DNA of 64,000 nt from Jatrophihabitans sp. (GCA_036389035.1 DASVQQ010000011.1:124001-188000), one strand, 5' to 3'; numbered from the stretch's first letter, positions 15,536 through 24,011 are shown. The notes: generated from the sequence alone by a model not told the origin. Program-made: numbers and translations.

Positions 15536-16441
15536 ATGGGAAAACAGATGCCCTGCTCGCAGGTGGTGGCTGCCGCGCGTCCGTCGCGCCGGCGTCAGGC
15601 GGCCCTAGCGCTGGCGGTCACGCTCGCGTCGGTGTTCTGGCTGCTGGTGCATCCAGGCGCCGCCCAGGCAGCCACCTCTGCCGAGACCGCCGCGGCCACC
15701 AGCGTGATGCGGATGCTCAACGCCCAGCGAACCGCCCACGGCCTGCCCAGCCTGGGCTCGAGCCCGGCGCTGACCACCGCCGCCCGCCGTCACAACCTGG
15801 CGATGGCCAAAGCCAACGTGCTGTCGCATCAGTTGCCCGGCGAGCCTTCGCTCGGTACCCGGATCAGCCAGGTCGGCGTGCCCTGGCGCTCGATCGCCGA
15901 GAACGTCGGCTGGACCACCAACCGAACCACCGCCGGCGCCAACAGCCTGCAGAGCGCCATGTACAACGAGAAGCCCCCGAACGACGGGCACCGGCTCAAC
16001 ATCCTGTCCCGGTCGGTGCGCTACGTCGGCATCGACGTCCTGATCCACGCCGGCACCGGCAAGCTCTGGCTCACCCAGGACTTCGCCGACGCCCGCGGGC
16101 CGTTGCCCGCCTCGACGGCCGGCCACAACCCGAGCGGCTACTACGACAGCGCGGTAGCGCTCACCGCCCACCGGGCCCGGCTGCGCGGCTGGGCCGTCGA
16201 CCCCGACAACCGGTCGCTGCCGCTGGCAATCGCGGTCTACTCCGACGGGCGCGCCCTGGGCTGGTTCAAGTTCCCGGTGGCACGCCCGGACGTCGCCAAG
16301 GCCAAGTCAGCCGGACCGAACCAGGGCTTTGACATCACGGTGACCCTGCCAGCCGGCCTGCACACGGTATGCACCTATGCCATCAACGTGGGCGCGGGCA
16401 CCGGTAACACGAAGCTCGGCTGCCGGGCCGTCCGCACCTAG
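15536..16441 (+). CDS. Secreted CAP (SCP/PR-1) domain protein
   Basis: 301 residues. A signal peptide (RRRQAALALAVTLASVFWLL, cleavage after AQA) precedes a CAP domain of about 120 residues: MLNAQRTAHGLPSL, AARRHNLAMAKAN, GWTTNRTTAG and NDGHRLNILSRSVRYVGID, typical of bacterial YkwD-like proteins. The last ~100 residues (GYYDSAVALTAHRARLRGWAVD onward) form a separate beta-rich domain, possibly Ig- or lectin-like, seen in other actinomycete secreted proteins. An ATG at 15548 preceded by GGGAAAACAG is an alternative start. The 3' end is duplicated in tandem. Confidence 0.8.
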   Translation: MGKQMPCSQVVAAARPSRRRQAALALAVTLASVFWLLVHPGAAQAATSAETAAATSVMRMLNAQRTAHGLPSLGSSPALTTAARRHNLAMAKANVLSHQLPGEPSLGTRISQVGVPWRSIAENVGWTTNRTTAGANSLQSAMYNEKPPNDGHRLNILSRSVRYVGIDVLIHAGTGKLWLTQDFADARGPLPASTAGHNPSGYYDSAVALTAHRARLRGWAVDPDNRSLPLAIAVYSDGRALGWFKFPVARPDVAKAKSAGPNQGFDITVTLPAGLHTVCTYAINVGAGTGNTKLGCRAVRT

Positions 16442-16534
16442 GCCGGGCAGAGCCTCATTCCGCGCGGTTGCCGGGCCGTTCGCACCTAGGCCGGCCGGCA
16501 GAGCCTCATTCCGCGCGGTTGCCGGGCCGTGCGG
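16421..16534. repeat. Tandem duplication of the CAP gene 3' end, stop codon included
   Basis: Units at 16421-16468 (48 bp) and 16469-16519 (51 bp), then a partial third from 16520. Each full unit begins TGCCGGGCCGT and contains CACCTAGG, so the real stop TAG (16439-16441) is copied in the second unit. The repeat runs up to the stop of the convergent small ORF at 16541. Confidence 0.9.
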
Positions 16535-16540
16535 CCAGCG

Positions 16541-16690
16541 TCAGCCTTCGGCCGGATCCTCGGTGTGCTCGCGCGCGACGTCTTCGCCCTGGTCGGTCGC
16601 CTCGCCGCCCTCGGTGTCGGTCTGGGTGTGCTGGCGCACCTCGTCGGCTGCTGCCGGGTCCTGCTGCTCGTTCGATGTCGGTTCGCTCAT
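16541..16690 (-). CDS. Small acidic protein, 49 residues, function unknown
   Basis: Reads MSEPTSNEQQDPAAADEV, then QHTQTDTEGGEATDQGE and a closing TEDPAEG. It is strongly acidic, free of Cys and aromatic residues, and probably disordered. AGAAAGAAGAG directly before the ATG is a plausible ribosome binding site. The codon third positions are GC-rich as in real genes here. No family recognised. Confidence 0.55.
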   Translation of the reverse strand: MSEPTSNEQQDPAAADEVRQHTQTDTEGGEATDQGEDVAREHTEDPAEG

Positions 16691-16901
16691 CTCTTCTTTC
16701 TACTCCAGGATCACCCGGTCTTTGGCGTAGGAGTACCGGTTGGTGCCCACTGACCGGCCGGGACTGCGCCCTGCTCACCCGCTCGACCGAGCCAGCACAG
16801 TCGCGACTCAACCGCAGCTGCATGTAGTCCGCCACCGCTATACAAATGGGTCTATAAGGTCCAACATGTGTAGTAGGTCACACTCACCTGAAGGAGCCCA
16901 G

Positions 16902-17330
16902 ATGCTACGAAAGCTCGCTTGTCTACTCGCCATACTCGCCACGACCCTAGGTCTGACGGTTTTCAGCACCGGCACCGCCTCCGCAATAGGACAGGAAACG
17001 TTCGGCTGCCGGATTGCGCCGGGAAACGAGTTCAACTTCTACCAAACCTGTAGGAACACCCGAAACTCCAACACCTATTACAGCGTCGCCTTCAAGGTTC
17101 AGAACGCGACCGCCTCGTCAACCTTTAGCTGGACTATTCCGGCTTTCTACCAGTCGCGGATCATTTCAGGCTGCACCTCCATGTCGAGTGGCTGCACGCT
17201 GTCTGCCCCCCCGGTCTACGAGCAGGAGATCCACGTGGATGTCTGGATCAGTGACGGCGGGGCCTCGCGATTCCTCAACTCCTCGGCTTACCTCGTCGAA
17301 GTCTGCGGCTACCCGGATTACTGCTGGTAA
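16902..17330 (+). CDS. Small secreted protein with six Cys, function unknown
   Basis: 142 residues from an ATG with AAGGAG six bases upstream. The signal peptide is LRKLACLLAILATTLGLTVF with cleavage after TASA. The mature ~115 residues carry Cys in FGCRIAP, YQTCRN, SGCTSMS, SGCTLS, VCGYP and DYCW, enough for three disulfides. It is rich in Ser, Thr, Asn and aromatics, as in small secreted beta-sandwich proteins. GC is visibly lower than in the neighbours, with many A/T third positions, so recent acquisition is possible. TATACA and TATAAG occur at about 16840-16858. Confidence 0.65.
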   Translation: MLRKLACLLAILATTLGLTVFSTGTASAIGQETFGCRIAPGNEFNFYQTCRNTRNSNTYYSVAFKVQNATASSTFSWTIPAFYQSRIISGCTSMSSGCTLSAPPVYEQEIHVDVWISDGGASRFLNSSAYLVEVCGYPDYCW

Positions 17331-17500
17331 TCGAGCGCCGGCCGCTCACGGTGATCTCGCCGTGGGCGGCGGTCGGCTCGACCGAGCTGTCTGCGCAAAC
17401 AGCCCCGGACAGAAGCCGGCTGACGCGAGGCAGGCGAGCGCGAGACCATGGCGGCGTGAATGATGCCAGAAGCGCCTGCCGTGCCGGGTTCATCTTTGAG

Positions 17501-18217
17501 CTATTCCCTGCCAGCACGAGTCCCCTCAGCACTCCGCGGCCCGGCCGGATGATCACGCGCTAAGGCTGTGCCGTCCGCCGCGAGTCCGAAGTAGGGCCAG
17601 CAGGCCTCGACTCCCTCGATCAGCACCCCCGCTCCCCCGTCGCCGGCGAGCCAGTCCGAGCGGCGCAGCCGCAGGTGCTGCAAGGTGTCCACCCCGCCGT
17701 CGCGCGGATGCAGCGACTCGCCGTTGGGGCGGTAACCCAGCGCCCGCGACACCGCCAGCGAGGCGTAGTTGTCATGCCAGGCGGAGCTGATCGCGACCTG
17801 GGCTCGCAGCGGCCCGAACGCCAGCGCCAGGACGGCTCGTCGCATCTGCTGACCGATCCCCCGGCCACGGACCTGCGGGGCCAGGTGTGAGGCGCTGTCG
17901 ACCGTGCGCAGCAGCGGAAAGTCCTCCGCCTCCAGCTCCTGCGCCCCTACCAGCTCGCCGCCGAGCCGGACGCAGAACGGCAGCTTCCAGCGCTCGGGCC
18001 GCCAGCTTCCGTAGCTGTTCCAGTAGTGCTGAAAGCTGATCACCCGGCGGTTGGTCGCCTTGTCCAGGCCGGGGTAGCGGGTGGCGGTGGGGTCCAGCTC
18101 CACGTCGTCGGGCAGCAGGGCGGCCAGCGGCAACTGATCGGCCTCGGTCATCGGGCGCAGCTCCACCTCGCCCACCGACAACCGCAGGTCGAACAACGGC
18201 CAGTACGGGTGGGTCAC
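17501..18217 (-). CDS. GNAT-family N-acetyltransferase
   Basis: 238 residues with the acetyl-CoA loop QVRGRGIGQQMRRAVLALAF (about residue 115, R/QxxGxG/A) and the following SSAWHDNYASLAVSRALGY, typical of RimJ/RimL-like GNATs. The first ~100 residues (LSVGEVELRPMTEADQLPLA) start the fold. The C-terminal 30 residues are low-complexity. The GTG start lies two bases after the stop of the E1 gene, so the two are co-transcribed. Substrate unknown. Confidence 0.8.
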   Translation of the reverse strand: MTHPYWPLFDLRLSVGEVELRPMTEADQLPLAALLPDDVELDPTATRYPGLDKATNRRVISFQHYWNSYGSWRPERWKLPFCVRLGGELVGAQELEAEDFPLLRTVDSASHLAPQVRGRGIGQQMRRAVLALAFGPLRAQVAISSAWHDNYASLAVSRALGYRPNGESLHPRDGGVDTLQHLRLRRSDWLAGDGGAGVLIEGVEACWPYFGLAADGTALARDHPAGPRSAEGTRAGRE

Positions 18218-18219
18218 CG

Positions 18220-20496
18220 CTACTCCCCGCCCGGCGCCGAGAGCAGCGACCGGGCCGCCTGCAGGATGGTGGCCTCGTCCAGCAGCACCGCCCGCGCCGC
18301 GTCACCGAGCGGTATGAAGCTGTCCACGCTGGTGACCCGCTTGATCGGGCCACGGAAGCCGCCGTCGACCAGCGCGGTGACGATGCCTTCCGACACTCCG
18401 CCCGAGCGCCGGGTCTCATCCACCACCAGCACCTGGCCGCTGCTGGACGCCTCGCGCAGGATGTCCTTGACCGGCAACGGCGACAGCCACCGCAGGTCCA
18501 GCACGGCGACCGACATCCCCTCCTCGGCAAGGGCATTCGCCACTCGAAGGCTCATCCGCACGCCGTTGCCGAAGGTGATGATGCTCAGGTCCGCGGCATC
18601 GGCCCGGTGTGCCGAACCACCGTCATCGCCCTCCACCAACCACCGGCGGGCCCGTCCGATCGGAATGTGCCCGGCCTCCCACCGGTCCGGCCCGGCGTAC
18701 TCGGCCAGCCAGCCGCCGTCGGAGTCGGTGAGCAGATCACGTTGGTGGTAAAGGGCGATCGGCTCCAGGAAGACGCTGACCGTGCCATCGACCACGGCGG
18801 CGGCGAGCAGGCTCCGCAGCATCGCCGGAGCGTCGGCGGGATGCGCCGGCACCGCGACCACCAAGCCCGGGATGTCACGCAGCACCGCCACCGAGTTGTC
18901 ATTGTGGAAGTGCCCGCCGAAGCCCCTCTGGTAACCCAGGCCGGCGATCCGGACGACCATCGGATTGCGATACCGGCCCTGGGAGAAGAACTGCAGGGTG
19001 GCGGCCTCGCCGCGCAACTGGTCCTCGGCGTTGTGCAGGTAGGCCAGGTACTGGATCTCCGGGATCGGCAGGAAGTTGGCCAGCGCGGCGCCCAGGCCAA
19101 CGCCCAGGATGGCCTGCTCGTCGAGGATGGTGTCGAACACCCGGGCCCCGCCGAAGCTCTTGCGCAACCCTCTGGTCAGCCCGTACACCCCGCCCTTGAC
19201 CGAGACGTCCTCGCCGAACAGCAGCGCCTGCGGGCGCCGGGCCAGCTCGTCGTGCAGCGCCCGGTTGATCGACTGGGCCAGCGTCAGCGGCCCTTCGTCC
19301 TCGGGCAGCCGCCCGCCGAACAGCGCGGCCCGCTCGGGGGCGGCCGGCTCGGCCACCACCGCGGCCACCTGCTCGGTGCTGCGCGGGGACAGCGGCGCCA
19401 TCACCTGCGCGGCCGAGCCCAGCTGCGGCTCGGCCATCACCCGCACCGCCACCTCGCGGACCCGCTCGCCGATCGCCTCGTACCGCGCCGCCAGCTCGGG
19501 GCCGTCGGCGAAGCCGGCCGCCGCCAGCAGCCCCGCGGTGACCAGCAGCGGATCACGGCCATAGTCGGCGGCGATCTCGGCCGGGGTGCGGTAGGCCACC
19601 TCCGCATCCGATCCGGCATGTCCGAGGAACCGGACGGTCCGCAGGTGCAGGAACGCCGGCTTGCGCGCCGACCGGACGTAGGAGACCGCCTGGCTGGCGG
19701 CGTCATAGACCTCGGCCAGGTCGCAGCCGTTCACCGCGAGGTAGCGCAGACCCGGGCGGGCCGAGAACCGCTCGGTGATCCAGCCGGACGGGGTCCGGGT
19801 GCTGATCCCCAGGCCGTTGTCCTCACAGACCATCAGCAGCGGCATCGGCAGGCCCTGGTGGACGGTGCTCGACGAGCTGTTGAGCGCGCCCACCAGCGTG
19901 GAGTGGTTCACCGAGGCGTCGCCGAAGCTGGTGACCACGATCGAGTCGGGCGCCCACGGCGTCCGCACCCCGGCCCGGCGCGCCCGGCCGAGCGCGAAGG
20001 CCAGGCCGACCGCCCGCGGCAGGTGCGAGGCGATCGTCGAGGTCTGCGGGATGATGGCCAGGTCGGCATTGCCGAACACCTTGTGCCGCCCGCCCGCGAT
20101 CGGCTCATCGGTGGACGCGGCCACGCCGCGCAGGATGTCGCGGACCGGGTCGTGACCGGGCAGCTGCCGGGACCTGGCGCAGTAGAAGCCACCCGAGCGG
20201 TAGTGCAGCAGCGCCGGATCGTCCGGGCGCAGCGCAGCCGCGACCGCCGCGTTGCCCTCGTGACCCGACGAGGCGATGGTGTAGAAACCGCGGCCCTGGG
20301 TCTGCATCCAGATCGCCGCCAGGTCGGCCTGACGGGATTCGCACTGCGCCTGGTACAGCTCGCCGGCCTGCCTGATCGACAGCATGCTGCCGGCCCGGAC
20401 CGGGGCGTCGGGATCCCGGCTCACGCCACGCTCCAATGCCGTCACCGAAGCGAGGAAATGCTGCTCCAGGGGATGGCGTTCGGCAGGCACCTGCAC
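18220..20496 (-). CDS. Fused E1 alpha-beta 2-oxoacid dehydrogenase (TPP-dependent)
   Basis: 758 residues. The first half is E1alpha-like: YRSGGFYCARSRQ, GNADLAIIPQTSTIASHLPRAVG, and the TPP/Mg motif GDASVNHSTLVGALNSSSS through EDNGLGIST. The second half, from about residue 405, is E1beta-like: LTLAQSINRALHDELA, FGEDVSVKGGVYGLTRGL, FLPIPEIQYLAYLHNAEDQL and LDLRWLSPLPVKDI. Separate subunits are the norm for branched-chain or pyruvate E1, so the fusion is a distinct subclass. No E2 or E3 gene is in the window. It probably decarboxylates a branched or aromatic 2-oxoacid. Confidence 0.85.
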   Translation of the reverse strand: MQVPAERHPLEQHFLASVTALERGVSRDPDAPVRAGSMLSIRQAGELYQAQCESRQADLAAIWMQTQGRGFYTIASSGHEGNAAVAAALRPDDPALLHYRSGGFYCARSRQLPGHDPVRDILRGVAASTDEPIAGGRHKVFGNADLAIIPQTSTIASHLPRAVGLAFALGRARRAGVRTPWAPDSIVVTSFGDASVNHSTLVGALNSSSSTVHQGLPMPLLMVCEDNGLGISTRTPSGWITERFSARPGLRYLAVNGCDLAEVYDAASQAVSYVRSARKPAFLHLRTVRFLGHAGSDAEVAYRTPAEIAADYGRDPLLVTAGLLAAAGFADGPELAARYEAIGERVREVAVRVMAEPQLGSAAQVMAPLSPRSTEQVAAVVAEPAAPERAALFGGRLPEDEGPLTLAQSINRALHDELARRPQALLFGEDVSVKGGVYGLTRGLRKSFGGARVFDTILDEQAILGVGLGAALANFLPIPEIQYLAYLHNAEDQLRGEAATLQFFSQGRYRNPMVVRIAGLGYQRGFGGHFHNDNSVAVLRDIPGLVVAVPAHPADAPAMLRSLLAAAVVDGTVSVFLEPIALYHQRDLLTDSDGGWLAEYAGPDRWEAGHIPIGRARRWLVEGDDGGSAHRADAADLSIITFGNGVRMSLRVANALAEEGMSVAVLDLRWLSPLPVKDILREASSSGQVLVVDETRRSGGVSEGIVTALVDGGFRGPIKRVTSVDSFIPLGDAARAVLLDEATILQAARSLLSAPGGE

Positions 20497-20509
20497 ATCT
20501 AACCCTGGT

Positions 20510-21631
20510 TCAGTCGGCGTGGACCAACCCGGTCGCCGCCGTGTTGCCCGTGCCGCCGGCTCGGCCGGTGCCGTCGCCGGGGATGGTGTCGCCGTCGGAG
20601 ACGGTGTCGCCGTCGGAGACGGTGCCGTCGCCGGGGATGGTGCCGCCGTCGGCCCGACCGTCGATAGTGCGCAGCTCGGTCACGATCGCGGTGACCAGGG
20701 CCGCCGGGGTGACGTCGAAGGCCGGGTTCCAGCCGTTGCTGCCCGGCGCGGCCACCCGTTGACCGGCCAGCGCCAGCACCTCGCCGGCATCGCGCAGCTC
20801 GATGGAGATCCCCGCTCCGTTCTCGGTCGCCCGATCGATGGTGGATTCCGGAGCGGCCACCACGAACGGGATGCCGGCGTAGCTGGCCGCCAGCGCATGC
20901 GAGACGGTGCCGACCTTGTTCGCGACGTCGCCGTTGGCCGCGATCCGGTCCGCGCCCACCACCACCGCCTCGACCTCGCCGCCCAGCACCAGCCCGGCCG
21001 CGGCGGAGTCGACGATGATCCGGTGCGGGATGCCACGGCGGCCGAGTTCCCAGGCGGTCAGCCTGCTGCCCTGCAGCAGCGGCCGGGTCTCGCAGACATA
21101 GACCATCTCCAGCGGCGACTCGGCGTGCAGCCGCTCGATGACACCCAGCGCGGTGCCGAACTCGACACCCGCCAGCGCGCCGGCATTGCAGTGGGTGAGC
21201 ACCCGGCGGGCGCCGGCCAGCAGCTGCGCGCCCCGATCACTGAGCGCCTGGTTGATCTCGATGTCGGCGTCCCGGATCGCCAGCGCGGCTGCCACCAGCT
21301 CCGCGACGCCGGCGCCCGCGGCCCGGGCGGAGCTCAGCTGCTCCACGCCCCAGGACAGGTTCACCGCGGTGGGCCGGGCGCCGCTGAGCTTGCCGGCCGC
21401 CACCGCCAGGTCGGCGTCCAGGTCGCCCCCGCGTTCGGCCGAGCGGGTGGCGGCCAGCGCCATGCCCAGCGCTCCGGCCACTCCCAGCGCCATCGCGCCG
21501 CGCACCGCGAGGGACCGGATGTGCACGACCAGCTCATCGACTTCGCGGATCTCGATGCTCACCAGCTCGGCCGGCAGCCGGGTCTGATCGATGATCAGAA
21601 CCGTGCCGTCGACCCAGTCAATGGTTCGCAT
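20510..21631 (-). CDS. mtnA: S-methyl-5-thioribose-1-phosphate isomerase
   Basis: 373 residues. RGAMALGVAGALG (the RGAxAIG substrate loop), THCNAGALAG with the catalytic Cys, VYVCETRPLLQGSRLTAWEL, and the catalytic Asp in GADRIAANGDVANKVGT followed by HALAASYAGIPFVVAAP identify MtnA. It isomerises 5-methylthioribose 1-phosphate (or the 5-deoxy analogue) to the ribulose form. The C-terminus carries a repeat tail GDGTVSDGDTVSDGDTIPGD coded by 18-bp units (20571-20645), not normal for the family. A class II aldolase starts 20 bp away on the other strand. Confidence 0.9.
   Translation of the reverse strand: MRTIDWVDGTVLIIDQTRLPAELVSIEIREVDELVVHIRSLAVRGAMALGVAGALGMALAATRSAERGGDLDADLAVAAGKLSGARPTAVNLSWGVEQLSSARAAGAGVAELVAAALAIRDADIEINQALSDRGAQLLAGARRVLTHCNAGALAGVEFGTALGVIERLHAESPLEMVYVCETRPLLQGSRLTAWELGRRGIPHRIIVDSAAAGLVLGGEVEAVVVGADRIAANGDVANKVGTVSHALAASYAGIPFVVAAPESTIDRATENGAGISIELRDAGEVLALAGQRVAAPGSNGWNPAFDVTPAALVTAIVTELRTIDGRADGGTIPGDGTVSDGDTVSDGDTIPGDGTGRAGGTGNTAATGLVHAD
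20571..20645. repeat. 18-bp coding tandem repeats at the mtnA 3' end
   Basis: Four consecutive 18-bp units: two copies of GTCGCCGTCGGAGACGGT flanked on each side by GCCGTCGCCGGGGATGGT. They stay in frame and code Asp/Gly/Thr-rich repeats just before the last ~20 residues of MtnA. Confidence 0.9.
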
Positions 21632-21651
21632 GGCCGGTAGCCTAACCAGCT

Positions 21652-22305
21652 GTGCTACTCCCCGACCAGCGCGCCGCGGTGGTGCGGGCCTGCCACGAAC
21701 TGGTGTCGAGCGGACTGGTACGCGGCACCTCGGGCAACGTCTCGGTACGCGACCCGGACTCCGGCGCGATCGCGATCACCCCCACCGGGCTGGCCTACGC
21801 CGGCATGCGCGACAGCGATGTGGCGGTGCTCGCCCTCGACGGTAGCCAGCTAGACGGGGCGCTGCGGCCGACCTCTGAGGTGGCCCTGCACCTGGGCGTC
21901 TACCGGGCCCGCCCGGACGTCGGCGCGGTGGTGCACACCCATTCGATGTTCGCCACCACCTTCGCGGTGCTGGGCGAGCAGATTCCGCCGGTGCACTACC
22001 TGATCGTCCGGGCCGGCGAGGCGGTGCCGGTGGCGCCCTACGCCCGCTACGGCACCGCTCAGCTGGCCGAGTCCTGCGTACGCGCGCTGGGAACCGGGTT
22101 CGCGGTGCTGCTGGCCAACCATGGCGTCGTCGCGGTCGAAACGGACCTCAGCGCGGCGATGGCCGTCGCCGAAGCCGTCGAGTACACCGCTGAGTTGGCC
22201 TGGCGGGCGCGCCAGCTGGGTGTTCCACAGCTGCTCGATGCCGGCCAACTGGCCGAGGCCCGGGCGGCGTTCGCCGATTACGGCCAACCGGCGAACCGCG
22301 CCTGA
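21652..22305 (+). CDS. Class II aldolase (fuculose-1-phosphate aldolase/MtnB-like)
   Basis: 217 residues. LVSSGLVRGTSGNVSVRD (phosphate loop), ITPTGLAYAGM, RPTSEVALHLGVYRAR (catalytic Glu of SEVxLH), VVHTHSMFATTFAVLG (two Zn ligands in HTH) and LLANHGVVAVE (third His). It may dehydrate 5-methylthioribulose 1-phosphate or cleave the 5-deoxyribulose 1-phosphate made by MtnA to DHAP and acetaldehyde, as in known DHAP-shunt pairs. No kinase or nucleosidase is beside them. The GTG start is 20 bp from mtnA, so the promoters must overlap the coding ends. Its stop lies inside the 31-bp repeat. Confidence 0.8.
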   Translation: MLLPDQRAAVVRACHELVSSGLVRGTSGNVSVRDPDSGAIAITPTGLAYAGMRDSDVAVLALDGSQLDGALRPTSEVALHLGVYRARPDVGAVVHTHSMFATTFAVLGEQIPPVHYLIVRAGEAVPVAPYARYGTAQLAESCVRALGTGFAVLLANHGVVAVETDLSAAMAVAEAVEYTAELAWRARQLGVPQLLDAGQLAEARAAFADYGQPANRA

Positions 22306-22395
22306 TCGGTTGCCTCAGCCGGCGAACAGCGCCTGATCAGTCCGCCTCAGCCGGCGAACCGCGGCTGATCGGTTGCCTCAGCCGGCGAACAGCGG
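22288..22395. repeat. 31-bp tandem repeat, 3.4 copies, encoding both convergent gene ends
   Basis: Units start with CCGGCGAAC at 22288, 22319, 22351 and 22382. On the plus strand the first unit gives the aldolase C-terminus and its TGA (22303-22305). On the minus strand the last unit gives the Leu-Phe-Ala-Gly end and TGA of the CPBP gene (22378-22380). Each unit therefore carries a stop for both strands. Confidence 0.95.
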
Positions 22396-23079
22396 CGGCA
22401 ACGCCAGCAGCATCACCAGCGACCAGGTGACGTGGGTCAGCATCGGGGCCAGAATGCCACCGGATGCCCGCCGTTGCAGGCCCAGGACCACCCCCAGCGT
22501 GGCCGCGGCGAACACCAGCATCACATTTCCGGTGGCCACCGTCACCGCCGCATAGATCGCGGTCGAGGCAAGCACCGGATGCCGCTCACCCAGCGCGGCG
22601 AACAGCGCTCCCCGAAAAAAGGTCTCCTCGGCGACCCCGTTCAGCAGCGTGACCGCTGCCACCAGTGGCAGCGAGCCGTACCGCGCGTGCGCCAGCACGT
22701 CCTCGGTCAATGCCCGCAGTGGCTCGATCTCACGCACCACCAAGGCGCCCAGCACGAACACCGCGGCAGCGGCCAACCCGATGACGACCGGCGTCAGGAC
22801 GGGCCGGCGAAGCTGCCCCCGAAAGCTGATCCGGCCCAGGTGCAGCGGTCCCGAGCCCAGGCCCCCGATCAGCCAGACCGCCGCCAGCCCCGCGGTCAGC
22901 GGATAGAACGCCGGATCGGCCGGCCGGACCGACAGCGACAGGCCCAGCATCAGGGCGCCGGCGGCCAGCACCACCGTCACCACCAGCTGGCGCCGCCGGA
23001 ACGCGCTGTCGGGCTCACGGTGATCGCGAGGGACCTTGTCGACCAGGGCGGGACGCAGCAAGCCGGGCAGATACCTCAT
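22378..23079 (-). CDS. CPBP-family intramembrane metalloprotease
   Basis: About 233 residues, mostly membrane helices: LVVTVVLAAGALMLGLSL, YPLTAGLAAVWLIGGL, VVIGLAAAAVFVLGALV, and four more after. The EExxxR motif is present as AEETFFRG (about residue 155) and a later His in LTHVTW. The middle FxxxH motif is not clear (TAIYAAVTVATGN), so activity is uncertain. Start ATG at 23079 overlaps the NmrA-like stop as ATGA. CPBP members act in prenyl-protein-like processing, bacteriocin self-immunity or stress. Confidence 0.75.
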   Translation of the reverse strand: MRYLPGLLRPALVDKVPRDHREPDSAFRRRQLVVTVVLAAGALMLGLSLSVRPADPAFYPLTAGLAAVWLIGGLGSGPLHLGRISFRGQLRRPVLTPVVIGLAAAAVFVLGALVVREIEPLRALTEDVLAHARYGSLPLVAAVTLLNGVAEETFFRGALFAALGERHPVLASTAIYAAVTVATGNVMLVFAAATLGVVLGLQRRASGGILAPMLTHVTWSLVMLLALPPLFAG

Positions 23080-24011
23080 CCGACCCGCGGCAGTCGCCGC
23101 CCGGCGTCCCTGCCGGCCGCGGCCCGGCGCGCTGCCAGCGCTCGCCGCACCGCTTCGTCGTAGCCCAGCGTCGGGCCCGGCGCCAACCGCTGGATGGAGT
23201 TCTGGCGCACCACCACCTCGGTGGTCATGGAATCGACCAGGTTGCGGGCGGTCGCCAGGTTCACATCGGTGACCAGCGCCAGCCACGCCGAGGACAACCT
23301 CGGGGTGAGCAGCGGCACCGGAAGCACCGGCAGCTTCCGCTTGTGCTGGATCTTCGCCGCCCGTTGCAGCATGTCGATGTAGCGGAGCACCTCGGGCCCG
23401 CCGATCTCATAGACCTGCCCGCTCGACTCGGGCGCCTGCAGCACGGCCACCAGGTAGCGCACCACGTCGGCCAGCGCGATCGGCTGGGTGCGGGTGCTCA
23501 CCCAGCGCGGGGCGATCATCATCGGCAGGTGGTCCACCAGCTGCCGGGTGATCTCCCACGAGATCCCGCCGTGGCCGATCACCACCGCCGCCCGCAGCAC
23601 GGTCACCGGCACGCCGGCCTGTCCCAGCAGGGTTTCCACCGCCCGCCGCGAGCGCAGGTGGGCCGACAGCTGCTGGTCCTCGGCTCCCAGGCCGCCCAGG
23701 TAGATGATGCGCCGCACGCCGGCCTCGGCAGCGGCGACCCCGAACGCGCGAGCAGCTCGGGCATCCACCTCTTCGAACTCCGCCGAGTCCAGGGAATGCA
23801 CAAGATAGTAAGCGGCCTGGACACCGGCCAACGGTGCTCGTAAACTGGCCGGTTCGCCTACATCACCGGACACCGGCTGACCGGCGCCTGTGTAGCGGTC
23901 CGGATGCCGGGTCATCGCCCGGACCCGATGGCCGGCCCTTTCCAGCGCCTGGCACAGATGCGAGCCGATGAACCCTGAAGCCCCGGTGACCAGGACGTCC
24001 GGTTGGGTCAT
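23076..24011 (-). CDS. NAD(P)-binding NmrA/atypical SDR protein
   Basis: 311 residues. VTGASGFIGSHLCQALERAGH is a Rossmann dinucleotide site at the N-terminus; ALAGVQAAYYLVHSLD, IIYLGGLGAEDQQLSAHLRSR and QPIALADVVRYLVAVLQAPES follow, as in NDUFA9/NmrA-like atypical SDRs. YxxxK is not conserved, so it may bind rather than turn over the cofactor. AAGGAG before the ATG sets the start. It leads a two-gene operon with the CPBP protease. Confidence 0.8.
   Translation of the reverse strand: MTQPDVLVTGASGFIGSHLCQALERAGHRVRAMTRHPDRYTGAGQPVSGDVGEPASLRAPLAGVQAAYYLVHSLDSAEFEEVDARAARAFGVAAAEAGVRRIIYLGGLGAEDQQLSAHLRSRRAVETLLGQAGVPVTVLRAAVVIGHGGISWEITRQLVDHLPMMIAPRWVSTRTQPIALADVVRYLVAVLQAPESSGQVYEIGGPEVLRYIDMLQRAAKIQHKRKLPVLPVPLLTPRLSSAWLALVTDVNLATARNLVDSMTTEVVVRQNSIQRLAPGPTLGYDEAVRRALAARRAAAGRDAGRRLPRVG

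Noticed and set aside
17331..17500. A gene between the small secreted protein and the GNAT gene
   Set aside because: Open frames here have shadow-like composition and no ribosome binding site; only a weak CACGG...CCGTG stem is present.
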